Below are positions 53,671 to 62,452 of a stretch of DNA of 64,000 nucleotides, piece by piece. A model generated the notes under the pieces. That model was given only the letters and a program-made list of their open reading frames with translations, was not told the DNA's origin and searched no databases. A program made the translations under genes and the position numbers. How positions within the stretch are numbered: the stretch's first letter is position 1; each line of letters opens with the position of its first letter. This stretch comes from Granulibacter bethesdensis (GTDB lineage Bacteria > Pseudomonadota > Alphaproteobacteria > Acetobacterales > Acetobacteraceae), in assembly GCF_001889525.1 (NCBI RefSeq), contig NZ_CP018192.1:2074501-2138500 (forward strand), written 5' to 3'.

Positions 53671-54427
53671 TCAGGTCTTCCGGGGATTGGAGGTCTGCCG
53701 CAAGGTGGGCCTCCTCCTCTGCCGTCAGGCTGCGTTCTGACGGATTTGCACCGGGCAGATTAACCTGCCTGATCATGCTGGCAGGCTTGCCACCAAGCAT
53801 CATGACCCGATTCGCAAGCCTTGCCGCGTCCAGCGCCTCATGCGTCACCATCACCGCGGCCATGGTGCCGGAGCGCCAGAAATGCCGCAGTAAACCCATG
53901 CTTCTACCGATGCTGTCTTTGTCCAGCGAGGCAAACGGCTCATCCAGCAGCAGAATATCTGGTTTCGACGCCAGCGCCCTGACCAAAGCAGCGCGCCGTG
54001 CCATCCCCAACGACACGCGACCCGGAAGGCTGTCAGCCACGTCCTTCAGTCCAAGTTCTGTGAACAGACGCTCTATCAGCGCCTCATCCGGGGCAGGCAT
54101 CATCAACGCGACGTTCTGACGCAGCGTTTTCCACGGCAGCAATAAAGGTTCCTGAAACACCATGCCGATGCGCGGGAAGAGCCTGTTGCGGCGCTGACTG
54201 ATGCTGTAACCCGCCCAACTGACCGCGCCGGAATACGCATCATCCAGTCCGGCCACAATACGCAACAGACTGGTTTTGCCACAGCCTGAGCGCCCCATGA
54301 CGGCCAGCACATCCCCCCGCTGCAGATCAAACGCAATGTCCCTTAAAACAGGTGTTGCGCCATGATTTTTGGCCTCGATCCGCACATGCAGCAAGGTGGC
54401 AGCAGCGTGTGTCTGCTCTATCGCCAT
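53663..54427 (-). CDS. ABC transporter ATP-binding protein, nitrate/sulfonate/taurine type
   Basis: This 254-residue ATPase has Walker A MGRSGCGKTSLLR, Walker B ILLLDEPFASLD and H-loop VMVTHEALDAARLAN. The ABC signature is changed: PGRVSLGMARRAALVRAL, where LSGGxxQR would be expected, so the Gly-rich signature reads SLGMARR. The ATG at 54427 lies inside the permease end. It is the last of a three-gene operon. Confidence 0.85.
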   Translation of the reverse strand: MAIEQTHAAATLLHVRIEAKNHGATPVLRDIAFDLQRGDVLAVMGRSGCGKTSLLRIVAGLDDAYSGAVSWAGYSISQRRNRLFPRIGMVFQEPLLLPWKTLRQNVALMMPAPDEALIERLFTELGLKDVADSLPGRVSLGMARRAALVRALASKPDILLLDEPFASLDKDSIGRSMGLLRHFWRSGTMAAVMVTHEALDAARLANRVMMLGGKPASMIRQVNLPGANPSERSLTAEEEAHLAADLQSPEDLIT

Positions 54428-55125
54428 GAAGATACCCGCCGTTCCAGCACTTGCAGCACGCCCCATTCCAGCGCCTGCACCACCAGAATAAAGGCCAGCG
54501 TGTAGACCAGAATCCCGGTCACATCGAAAAGCTGGAAATACACCTGAAGCTGAAATCCGACCCCATTGCTACGCCCCAGCAGCTCCACCACCAGAACGAT
54601 TTTCCAGATGATCGACAGGCCGGAACGGGCCGCCGCAAAAATATAGGGCGCCAATTGCGGCAGGACGGCGTGGCGCAGAATAGCAAGGCGGCTCATACGG
54701 AAGCTGCGCGCCATGTCCAACAGAGCCGGGTCCAACGCCCGCGCGCCTTCCCTCACCGTCACAGCCGTATTGGGCAACTTGTTCAGCGCTACAGCGATCA
54801 CCGCCGCCCACTCCGTCAGCCCGAACCAGATATAGATCAGCACGATCAACACAACGGCAGGCAGGTTGAGCAGGGCGGTGAGCAGACTATCCATGATCGC
54901 ATTGAGACGGGGCATCCTGCCCAAGGCCACGCCAATCGACGTCCCGACCACCAGTGCGAGCGTGAAAGACTCGGCCACCCGGCGCAGCGTAATCGCCAAT
55001 GTTGGCAGCAAGGCCCCATGCATTGCCTGCTGCACCATGGCGGCGATGACAGTGCTGGCGGATGGCAGCAGGGGATCATGGGCCCAGACCGCCGCACCCT
55101 CCCAAATCGCCAGCAGCAACACCAT
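54418..55125 (-). CDS. ABC transporter permease, nitrate/sulfonate/taurine type
   Basis: This 235-residue protein has six hydrophobic helices and the EAA-like loop of the SsuC family (REGARALDPALLDMARSFRMSRLAILRHAVLPQLAPYIF). The first ATG is at 55125, but upstream codons without a normal start also read like the family N-terminus (GQIGFGWRVAS), so a CTG start 69 bases upstream is conceivable. It joins the binding protein gene upstream and the ATPase gene downstream. Confidence 0.88.
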   Translation of the reverse strand: MVLLLAIWEGAAVWAHDPLLPSASTVIAAMVQQAMHGALLPTLAITLRRVAESFTLALVVGTSIGVALGRMPRLNAIMDSLLTALLNLPAVVLIVLIYIWFGLTEWAAVIAVALNKLPNTAVTVREGARALDPALLDMARSFRMSRLAILRHAVLPQLAPYIFAAARSGLSIIWKIVLVVELLGRSNGVGFQLQVYFQLFDVTGILVYTLAFILVVQALEWGVLQVLERRVSSWR

Positions 55126-55193
55126 CGACGCAACCCGCCAGCCGAAACCGATCTGGCCAGTCCGGGAAGCATCTCCGCGGGCAGAAAATGCGG

Positions 55194-56225
55194 TCAGAGC
55201 GTGACCTCCACCGGAAACAGCCCGGTCGGTATCCGAGTCGGCAGGCCGGAGGTCTCTGCACCGGGCAGGGCATGCAGGATCGTCAGCAGGCTCTGGGCCG
55301 CATCAATCTGCGCCTTGCCCCAGTGATGCGGAATACCAGCCCGGTATGCATCCCGCAGCAAGGTCAACTCACGATCATCTCCTGCACCGGTCAGGGGACG
55401 GATAGCCTGCCACTCCGTATCCGATGTCGCGAGGAGGGCCTGTGCCTGCGCAGCGGCCTTCAGAAATCTCCGCCCTGGCTGACCGGGGCCATTCGCCCAG
55501 GCGGAGCGAAACACATAGCCCACAAGAGGCATATCCACCGGCAGCCCCAGCCCCGCCAGAGCATCGCCAATATGCAGCAGAACACGCCCACCATGAGCCT
55601 CCCCCCGTGCCACGAAAGGCCAGTAGGTCAAGGCAGCGTCCAGTCTTCCGCGGCTCAACTGCTCGTTCAACAGCGGTGGGGCAGCAAAAAACGGGGCCAG
55701 GCTCTGCGGGTCATAGCCCAGCATGCGGGCGGCAAAAGCGCGGAAAATCAGCCAGCTTTTATCGATCGGGCCTCCAGCCACCCCTAATCTGGCCTGTTTC
55801 AGATCATCAATCCCATGCAGCCTGCTATCAGCCCGGACCAGAATACCCCCGGATTCGCTGGAGAAAGGGGAAAACAGCCAGTCTCCGCCCTGTTCTCGCT
55901 GTCGGGCCGCCCAGAGCCAATCCTGCACGGCAAGGTCGGCCGAGCCAGCCTGTAACGCCACCTGCGTGGCCTGTGATCCGGCCAGTGACAACTCTACCAA
56001 TCGAAAGCCGGCATCACGATCCAGACCATGACGCCGGATGACATCCAGCAGCCAGGAAAGACTGCCGAAACGCAGGCTGGCGACCCTGATCTCCGGCATG
56101 GAAGGATCCGCCGCCCGCGCGACTCCCCTATAAAAGGCAAAGGACAGCCCAAGGCCGCCCGTCAGCACGCGGCGGCGGGACCAGAACGAGAGATTCTGTC
56201 TCCTGCCCGTTTCCAATAAGCTCAC
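55194..56225 (-). CDS. ABC transporter periplasmic binding protein, NMT1/SsuA-like
   Basis: This 343-residue protein has a twin-arginine-type signal (SRRRVLTGGLGLSFAFYRGVARA) and an SsuA-like fold. Visible segments are LSLAGSQATQVALQAGSADLAVQDWLW, SGGILVRADSRLHGIDDLKQARLGV and GRLDAALTYWPFVARGEAHGG. The start is GTG 56225, eight bases after GAGGA; a TTG at 56252 would add nine residues. The ligand is unknown; sulfonates, nitrate and thiamine-like compounds are usual for the family. It is divergent from the PQQ-associated ABC operon. Confidence 0.85.
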   Translation of the reverse strand: MSLLETGRRQNLSFWSRRRVLTGGLGLSFAFYRGVARAADPSMPEIRVASLRFGSLSWLLDVIRRHGLDRDAGFRLVELSLAGSQATQVALQAGSADLAVQDWLWAARQREQGGDWLFSPFSSESGGILVRADSRLHGIDDLKQARLGVAGGPIDKSWLIFRAFAARMLGYDPQSLAPFFAAPPLLNEQLSRGRLDAALTYWPFVARGEAHGGRVLLHIGDALAGLGLPVDMPLVGYVFRSAWANGPGQPGRRFLKAAAQAQALLATSDTEWQAIRPLTGAGDDRELTLLRDAYRAGIPHHWGKAQIDAAQSLLTILHALPGAETSGLPTRIPTGLFPVEVTL

Positions 56226-56448
56226 GGCGTTTTCCTCAAGCCTTGTGATCAAGGCATTTTGGGTTCCATCCGGCCCATATCGGCATAAATTGTCAATATT
56301 TCATGGATATTTTCACCATAAACGCATTTTTATCCCTGTTATCCATCGCCACATCAGCAGGCACATGAGATACAAGGTAAAAGCGTCTGCCAATGTTTCG
56401 GTCCCTTTATCCGGGGAAACCGTGTGGCTGGGGATGCGGAGGAAACAT

Positions 56449-57696
56449 ATGAGCTGGATCAAGCACGCGAGAAACGCGGCACCGGCACTGACCATACTGA
56501 CCTGTCTGGCGGCGCTGCCGGCCGGAGAAATTCTGGCGCCCCGTGCAGCCATGGCACAGGACGCGGCTGCAACGCCGGAACAGACGATCCGTATCGTCTA
56601 TCTGGAGCTGGATGAAACCCACCGATGGCCCTCTACATGGCTGGATCAGCCTCCCGCCGATGAAGGCGTTGAAGGCGCACGTCTGGCCCTGCGCGACAAT
56701 GCGACCACGGGCCGCTTCCTGAACCAGAATTACGTGCTGGACGAGCAAATTCATCCAACGGCCGAGGCCGTTGTGCAGGCCTTCAAGGACAGGCTGAAAG
56801 CAGGCGACCGGAGTTTCGTGCTCAGTGTGCCGCCTGACCTGCTGCTGCATCTGGCAGATCTGCCGGAAGCGAAAGACGCTCTGCTGATCGATGCGAAATT
56901 GCCGGATGACCGGTTGCGTGGCGCGGATTGCCGCCACAACGTACTGCACACCATGCCCAGCCGCGCCATGCTGGCGGATGCGCTGATGCAGTATCTGACC
57001 GTCAAAAACTGGCACCACGTCATGCTGGTAAACGGCAAAACCCCGGATGACGCTTTATATGCCGAGGCCATGCGCCGATCGGCCAAAAAATTCCAGATCC
57101 GCATCGTCGCTGATCGCCCATGGACCTTCAATCCGGCGACGCAGCAGGCGGATACGGGACATTTCCAGATCAACACAGAGGTTTCCCGTCTGACTCAGGA
57201 TGTCGATTACGACGTGCTGATCGTTGCCGATGAGGCAGGCAATTTCGGCGACAGCCTGTCCTACCGCACCAACACGCCCAGACCGGTGGCCGGAACGCAG
57301 GGGATGGTGCCGGAGGCATGGGCCAGACCGTTCGACGAATATGCCAGCACGCAGTTTCAAAGCCGTTTTCTGAAACTGGCCCATCGCTGGATGACCAGTC
57401 TGGATTACGGTGCATGGATGGCGGTGCGCAGCTTCGGTGAGGCCGCCACCCGCACCGGACAGTCCGATCCGACCAAACTGGCGGCCTATATACGTGGCGA
57501 TTCCTTTGCCTTGGCCGCCTATAAAGGACCACCGCTCAATTTCAGGCCCTGGGACGGGCAGTTACGGCAGCCCGTGCTGCTGGCGGATGATCGTTCGCTG
57601 ATCTCCATTTCGCCGCAGCCCGGATTTCTGCACCAGTTTTACGAAACAGATACGCTCGGCATCGACCGGCCGGAGAGCACATGTCACATGCAATGA
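56449..57696 (+). CDS. PQQ-alcohol-oxidation-associated ABC binding protein (LutA/TIGR03863-like)
   Basis: This 415-residue protein has a signal peptide (LTILTCLAALPAGEILAPRAAMA) and the pattern of the PQQ-dependent alcohol system binding proteins: IRIVYLELDETHRWPSTWLDQPPADEGVEGARLALRDNATTGRFL, cut here for length. A related gene, lutA, heads the lanthanide-uptake cluster of Methylobacterium. GGAGGA lies six bases before the ATG. It overlaps the propeller gene by four bases and begins a five-gene operon facing the xox genes. Confidence 0.85.
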   Translation: MSWIKHARNAAPALTILTCLAALPAGEILAPRAAMAQDAAATPEQTIRIVYLELDETHRWPSTWLDQPPADEGVEGARLALRDNATTGRFLNQNYVLDEQIHPTAEAVVQAFKDRLKAGDRSFVLSVPPDLLLHLADLPEAKDALLIDAKLPDDRLRGADCRHNVLHTMPSRAMLADALMQYLTVKNWHHVMLVNGKTPDDALYAEAMRRSAKKFQIRIVADRPWTFNPATQQADTGHFQINTEVSRLTQDVDYDVLIVADEAGNFGDSLSYRTNTPRPVAGTQGMVPEAWARPFDEYASTQFQSRFLKLAHRWMTSLDYGAWMAVRSFGEAATRTGQSDPTKLAAYIRGDSFALAAYKGPPLNFRPWDGQLRQPVLLADDRSLISISPQPGFLHQFYETDTLGIDRPESTCHMQ

Positions 57697-58673
57697 TCCG
57701 CCACCGCATGGCAGCCGCGATTGTCAGTGCTGCGCTGGCAATCCCGCTTTTCGCCACCAGCGCGATGGCGGGCAAAATTCTTGTCTCCAATGAAAAAGAC
57801 AACACCATCACGGTGCTGGATCAGGACTCTCTTAAAATCATCAAGACCGTTCCGGTGGGTGCGCGCCCGCGCGGTATCGTGCTCTCGAAAGATGGAAAAA
57901 GCCTTTATATCTGCACATCCGATGCCGATCATATCGAGGTACTCGATCTCGCCAGTCTGACCGTCAACAAAACCCTGCCGAGCGGACCCGATCCGGAGCT
58001 GTTCGCCCTCAGCCCGGATGGAAAGACGCTTTATATTTCCAACGAAAACGACAACATGGTCTCCGTGCTGGATATCGGGCAAAGCAGGATTGTCGATGAA
58101 ATTCCCACCGGCGTGGAGCCGGAAGGCATGGCGGTCAGCCCGGATGGAAAAACCATCGTCAACACCTCCGAAACCACCAGCATGGCGCATTTCATCGACG
58201 CCAAAAGCCACAAGTCGGTGGCCAATGTGCTGGTCGGCACCCGCCCGCGTTATGCGGAATACAACAAGGATGGTTCTCTGGTCTGGGTTTCTTCCGAAGT
58301 GGCAGGTCAGGTCGCCGTAATCGATACCAAGACACATAAAGTGATCAAGACCATCAGCTTCGCGATCCCCGGCGTACCGAAAGAAGCGATCCAGGCTGTT
58401 GGCATCGCCCTCAGCGATGATGGCAACACTGCCTTCATCTGCCTTGGCCCGGCCAATCGCGTGGCGGTGGTGGATGCCCATACCTACGACGTCAAAAAAT
58501 ATCTGCTGGTCGGGCAACGCGTCTGGCACGCTGCTTTTTCACCGGATCAGAAAACACTTTATACCGCTAACGGAATCAGCAACGACATGTCGGTGATCGA
58601 CGTGCCCAGCCTCAAGGTTCTGAAATCGGTGCCGGTCGGGCAGCTACCATGGGGCGTGGTGGTGGCACCCTGA
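57693..58673 (+). CDS. PQQ-associated beta-propeller protein (YVTN repeats, TIGR03866-like)
   Basis: This 326-residue exported protein has a signal peptide (AAAIVSAALAIPLFATSAMA) and about seven YVTN-type repeats (for example GKILVSNEKDNTITVLD, KTLYISNENDNMVSVLD, KTLYTANGISNDMSVID). These form a beta propeller. The ATGA overlap with the binding protein gene sets the start at 57693, while an ATG at 57681 is possible. Its stop overlaps the ATPase start by one base. The role in PQQ enzyme systems is unknown. Confidence 0.88.
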   Translation: MIRHRMAAAIVSAALAIPLFATSAMAGKILVSNEKDNTITVLDQDSLKIIKTVPVGARPRGIVLSKDGKSLYICTSDADHIEVLDLASLTVNKTLPSGPDPELFALSPDGKTLYISNENDNMVSVLDIGQSRIVDEIPTGVEPEGMAVSPDGKTIVNTSETTSMAHFIDAKSHKSVANVLVGTRPRYAEYNKDGSLVWVSSEVAGQVAVIDTKTHKVIKTISFAIPGVPKEAIQAVGIALSDDGNTAFICLGPANRVAVVDAHTYDVKKYLLVGQRVWHAAFSPDQKTLYTANGISNDMSVIDVPSLKVLKSVPVGQLPWGVVVAP

Positions 58674-59449
58674 TGCCGGCACCGTCAGCCTCTTCATCCG
58701 CCTCGCTGGCAGTCACCGGCCTCAGCCATGCTTTCGGACCACGCCGGGTGCTGGATGACGTCACATTCAGCATTCAGCCCGGTGATTTCTCCGTCCTGCT
58801 CGGACTGAACGGGGCCGGCAAGACCACATTATTCGGGCTGATCACAAGACTCTATCACAGCAAAAGCGGCCATATCGCCGTGCTGGGTCATGATATGCGC
58901 CGGGAACCAGGTCGCGCGCTTGCCCGTATGGGGGCTGTGTTTCAGCAATCCACGCTCGATCTCGATCTGACCGTATTGCAGAATTTGACCTACCATGCCG
59001 CCTTGCATGGAATGCCCTCCCGGGCAGCCCGCGAACGCGCCATGGAGGAACTTGGCCGGATCGGCCTTGCTGATCGTGCGGGGGATCGGGTGCGGCAGCT
59101 TTCCGGCGGACAGCGCAGACGTGTTGAGCTGGCACGGGCACTGGTGCATGCGCCTTCGCTGCTGCTGCTTGATGAACCAACCGTGGGGCTTGATATCGAA
59201 AGCCGCCGCTTCCTGCTTCAACATGTGCGCGGATTGTGCCGCGATCACGGTCTTGCCGTGTTGTGGGCCACCCATCTGATTGATGAAGCGGATGAGCAGG
59301 CCCGCATCATCGTGCTGCATCAAGGACAGGTGCTGGCACAGGGTGCGCGTGATACCATCCTGCGTGACGCCAATGCCGTCGATCTCGGTACCGCGTTTGA
59401 TCGCCTGACGCGCAACGGTCAGAATACCAAGCGGGAAAAAGCCGCATGA
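58673..59449 (+). CDS. ABC transporter ATP-binding protein of the PQQ-alcohol system (TIGR03864/LutE-like)
   Basis: This 258-residue ATPase has Walker A LGLNGAGKTTLFGL, the signature LSGGQRRRVELARAL, Walker B LLLLDEPTVGLD and H-loop ATHLIDEADEQ. It is of the drug/lipid-export DrrA-like class, not the binding-protein importer class. It starts in the overlap TGATG with the propeller gene. Confidence 0.92.
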   Translation: MPAPSASSSASLAVTGLSHAFGPRRVLDDVTFSIQPGDFSVLLGLNGAGKTTLFGLITRLYHSKSGHIAVLGHDMRREPGRALARMGAVFQQSTLDLDLTVLQNLTYHAALHGMPSRAARERAMEELGRIGLADRAGDRVRQLSGGQRRRVELARALVHAPSLLLLDEPTVGLDIESRRFLLQHVRGLCRDHGLAVLWATHLIDEADEQARIIVLHQGQVLAQGARDTILRDANAVDLGTAFDRLTRNGQNTKREKAA

Positions 59450-60267
59450 CGACAGCGTTTTTATCACCCGCCCAGTACGGGCGCTGCATGACGGGGATTG
59501 TCCGCCGGGAGGCTTTACGATGGGTACATCAACGCGGACGCTTTATCTCCGCCTTGGTGCGACCGCTGGTCTGGCTGGTCGTGTTTGCCGCGGGATTCCA
59601 TTTCGTACTCGGCGTCTCGATCATTCCGCCTTACGAAACCTATGTTCCCTATGAGGTTTATATCGCACCAGGTCTGGTGGCGATGATCCAGTTATTCAAC
59701 GGCATGCAATCCTCCCTTTCCATGGTCTATGACCGGGAGATGGGCAGCATGAAAACCCTGCTGATCAGTCCGTTCCCTCGCTGGTTCCTGCTGCTGTGCA
59801 AGCTGCTGGCAGGTGTGACGGTTTCTATTGTGCAGGCCTATATTTTTCTTGCCATTGCCTGGTTCTGGGACATCACGCCGCCTTTGACCGGCTATCTGGC
59901 TGTACTGCCTGCGCTGATCATGGCCGGCTTGATGCTGGGGGCGCTGGGGCTGGTTCTTTCCTCCTTTATCAAACAGCTCGAAAATTTTGCCGGTGTGATG
60001 AACTTCGTGATTTTTCCGATGTTTTTCACATCCTCTGCCCTTTATCCGCTGTGGCGGGTCAAGGATGCCAGCACCACATTGTGGTGGTTCTGCCAGATCA
60101 ACCCTTTCACCCATGCGGTAGAGCTGATCCGCTTTGCCTTGTACGATAAGCTCGCCACGCAATCGGCGCTGATCGTCCTCGCCTATACCGTTTTGTTCAT
60201 GGCAGCCGCCATTCTGGGCTACGATCCCGGTCGCGGGCTGATGGCCCGTCGTGCGGCGGCAGATTGA
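59446..60267 (+). CDS. ABC-2 type permease of the PQQ-alcohol system (PedC/LutF-like)
   Basis: This 273-residue protein has six hydrophobic helices and the ABC-2 pattern (FVLGVSIIPPYETYVPYEVYIAPGLVAMIQLFNGMQSSLSM, later PMFFTSSALYPLW). It belongs to the group seen with PQQ alcohol dehydrogenases and in lut clusters. ATGA coupling links it to the ATPase. As an ABC-2 permease it more often exports than imports, which leaves its direction open. Confidence 0.88.
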   Translation: MTTAFLSPAQYGRCMTGIVRREALRWVHQRGRFISALVRPLVWLVVFAAGFHFVLGVSIIPPYETYVPYEVYIAPGLVAMIQLFNGMQSSLSMVYDREMGSMKTLLISPFPRWFLLLCKLLAGVTVSIVQAYIFLAIAWFWDITPPLTGYLAVLPALIMAGLMLGALGLVLSSFIKQLENFAGVMNFVIFPMFFTSSALYPLWRVKDASTTLWWFCQINPFTHAVELIRFALYDKLATQSALIVLAYTVLFMAAAILGYDPGRGLMARRAAAD

Positions 60268-60281
60268 AAGTGTCGAACCTC

Positions 60282-60923
60282 ATGCTTCGCAACACCGTCT
60301 TTCGTCTGACCTCTTTACTGCTGCTGACAACGGCGGCCACCACGCCGTCATGGGCCACGTCTTTCGACAAGGATCCTGACTGGCCGTGTCAGCAAAGGCT
60401 GGTGCCGCATGTCGCGGCAGCCACCTACTGGGCCGGAGAAGCGCCTGTTCCATCCGCCGAGGATGCACCACAGGACAAGGCCCGTGCCGCCGTGATTGCG
60501 GCCGTCTCCGACCGCTCCCTTCCGCTGTCGGATGGTCAGGCCAGGCTTGCGGCCTATGCCGATACCATTCCACAGGCAGAGCGTAGCAAGGTACTGGGAA
60601 CCCTGTTCGCGGATATTACCGCTGCGGTCGATACGGAACGCGCATCGCTGATTTCCCGCATCAAGGAGCTGGGCCGTCACCAACGCGGAATTGCCAGACA
60701 GGTGGAGGCGGTCAATAGCAATCTATCCAAATTGCCGGAAGAGCCGCAGGGTGCCGATCTGGTTAAATCCAACGACCTGAATAGTGAGCGTGGGTTGCTG
60801 GTACGCAGTTATCAGGAAACCCAACATACCATGCGCTATGTCTGTGAAGCACCCGCTGATCTGGAAGGGCGGCTGGCAGCCTATGCCCGGACGTTACAAG
60901 CCAAAATCCAGCCCGCCCACTAA
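60282..60923 (+). CDS. Exported protein of the PQQ-ABC cluster with a DWPC motif
   Basis: This 213-residue protein has a signal peptide (LRNTVFRLTSLLLLTTAATTPSWA) followed by DPDWPCQQRLVPHVAAATYWAGEAP, a short conserved start (Asp-Trp-Pro-Cys) found in the exported protein of similar PQQ/lut clusters. The remaining helical part is charged. A second cysteine lies at MRYVCEAP. In-frame TTG 60264 and GTG 60270 starts would overlap the permease gene. Unknown function. It ends 17 bases from the convergent CxxxCW gene. Confidence 0.75.
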   Translation: MLRNTVFRLTSLLLLTTAATTPSWATSFDKDPDWPCQQRLVPHVAAATYWAGEAPVPSAEDAPQDKARAAVIAAVSDRSLPLSDGQARLAAYADTIPQAERSKVLGTLFADITAAVDTERASLISRIKELGRHQRGIARQVEAVNSNLSKLPEEPQGADLVKSNDLNSERGLLVRSYQETQHTMRYVCEAPADLEGRLAAYARTLQAKIQPAH

Positions 60924-60940
60924 GCTATCCTGCGCGTACG

Positions 60941-61492
60941 TTACGGCTGCTCTGGCGGAAAGACTGGCTGGTTCGGCACAAGCCGGTAACCAGCTGCTTT
61001 CCACGCCTCAGTTCCTCCGGGGAACCATGCAACATGGGGATAGCCGTAGGACAGCGCACGCTTGGCCGCATTCCAGCTCATCCAGCAATTGGGCAGGCAA
61101 TAGAAGACCAGCAGCTTACCCTTGTCGCCCATGGTGGCATTGGCAAGCTGATGCCGGAACCATGTATCAACGCCTGGCGGCAACGTTCCCAACCCGATAT
61201 CGGCCAGCCACAGACTACCGGGAATATCGAGGCGCGGTGGAGGCATCCACGGCGTTTCGGGAGCACTTCCTTTCGGCTTGCGGGGAGCGACCATGGCATC
61301 AATCAGGACCACCCGGCCCCGCTCGATCACTGTATGCAGCGCATCCGCATCCAGCACGATGGCGCCTTTGAGTGTCGCGGGGGTCGGCGCCCGGAAATCC
61401 TGCATCCGGTAGCCATCAGGCTCTGGCGCAGAGGATGCAGCCGCCACCAGCAAGGATGCGATCAGCCCAGCCGCAAGCCGCATCGTTCTCAT
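60941..61492 (-). CDS. PQQ-associated CxxxCW motif rhodanese-like protein (TIGR03865-like)
   Basis: This 183-residue exported protein has a short signal (LAAGLIASLLVAAASSA) and a rhodanese-like fold. Near the end it has YCLPNCWMSWNAAKRALSYGY with Cys132, Cys136 and Trp137, the hallmark of this PQQ-catabolism group. GGAGGA lies four bases before ATG 61492. It follows xoxJ in the same direction, 33 bases away. It may handle copper, haem or disulfides in dehydrogenase maturation. Confidence 0.88.
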   Translation of the reverse strand: MRTMRLAAGLIASLLVAAASSAPEPDGYRMQDFRAPTPATLKGAIVLDADALHTVIERGRVVLIDAMVAPRKPKGSAPETPWMPPPRLDIPGSLWLADIGLGTLPPGVDTWFRHQLANATMGDKGKLLVFYCLPNCWMSWNAAKRALSYGYPHVAWFPGGTEAWKAAGYRLVPNQPVFPPEQP

Positions 61493-61525
61493 GCTTTCCT
61501 CCGCCATCTTTCTTGTGAGGCCGGC

Positions 61526-62389
61526 TCAATGCGCGGCAGATGCAGCTTTCGGGATGATCGGGTGATTTTGTTCATCCAGCAATGGTACATGATAGGCCAT
61601 GAGAATATCGTCGATCGCAGGCTGGTTTTTGCGCAAGGCTGCATTCAGACGACGGCGCCACTCTGTTTCATTCGGACGCACACCCAGCGCAACACGATAA
61701 TCAAGCCGCACCTTCCCATCCGACTGCAAAAAATCCATATGCAGCGGCAGCTTGCCCTCGGCGATGAAATAGCCGGCAAAAGGCCCCCAGATCAGGGCCA
61801 CATCGATCTTGTGATCCAGCAGATCCTGCAACATCTGGCGCGGAGGCGACTCGACGCGTGTATCGACCTGTAAGGAATAGGCGGTGGCGCGATCGATCAG
61901 ATGGGCATGCAACAGAAGATCGGAAGGTGGGGTCGCTGCGATCAGGCCAAACCGTTTACCTGCCAGAGAAGGATCGGTCACAGAAGTCGCGGTCAGATGA
62001 TCCTCCTGCCGCGTCACGATCATATAGGCGGAGTGATAATAGGCGCTGGTGCTGTCCATCATGCCGTTACCGGGCACGACCCCGATCACAACATCACATT
62101 TTTCGGCGATCAGCGTGTTGCGGAGAAAACCAACGGTCTGTGGAAACCACGTGTAACTGACGGGGAGCGACAGGGTTTTCGCCAGCAATGTGGCGATCTT
62201 GTTTTCAAAACCGTCCCGCTTTTTATTGGAGAAAGGCATATCGGATGGATCCGCGCAGACGCGGAAAGCAGACCGGCTGACGAGATCGACATCATATTGG
62301 GCAAAAGCAGGCGCATGCGCCGCACAAAACGCCAGAAAGGTCGAGACGGCGGCCAGAAACCGCAACCGCCCAGTCATGACACGACGCAT
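61526..62389 (-). CDS. xoxJ: XoxJ periplasmic binding-protein-like factor (TIGR03871-like)
   Basis: This 287-residue protein has a signal peptide (RFLAAVSTFLAFCAAHAPAFA). The type II periplasmic-binding fold is seen in FRVCADPSDMPFSNKKRDGFENKIATLLA and VRLDYRVALGVRPNETEWRRRLNAAL. XoxJ is thought to assist maturation of XoxF. ATG 62389 has GGAG nine bases before it; a GTG at 62422 would add 11 residues. It follows xoxG by 63 bases. Confidence 0.9.
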   Translation of the reverse strand: MRRVMTGRLRFLAAVSTFLAFCAAHAPAFAQYDVDLVSRSAFRVCADPSDMPFSNKKRDGFENKIATLLAKTLSLPVSYTWFPQTVGFLRNTLIAEKCDVVIGVVPGNGMMDSTSAYYHSAYMIVTRQEDHLTATSVTDPSLAGKRFGLIAATPPSDLLLHAHLIDRATAYSLQVDTRVESPPRQMLQDLLDHKIDVALIWGPFAGYFIAEGKLPLHMDFLQSDGKVRLDYRVALGVRPNETEWRRRLNAALRKNQPAIDDILMAYHVPLLDEQNHPIIPKAASAAH

Positions 62390-62452
62390 GGCACGCTCCA
62401 GAATCCTGATCCGGCGAAGCACGACGCCCCGCCGGAAAGGAAGAGGGATTGA

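Noticed and set aside
57684-58529. Minus-strand frame of 281 codons opposite the beta-propeller
   Set aside because: Periodic shadow of the YVTN repeats.
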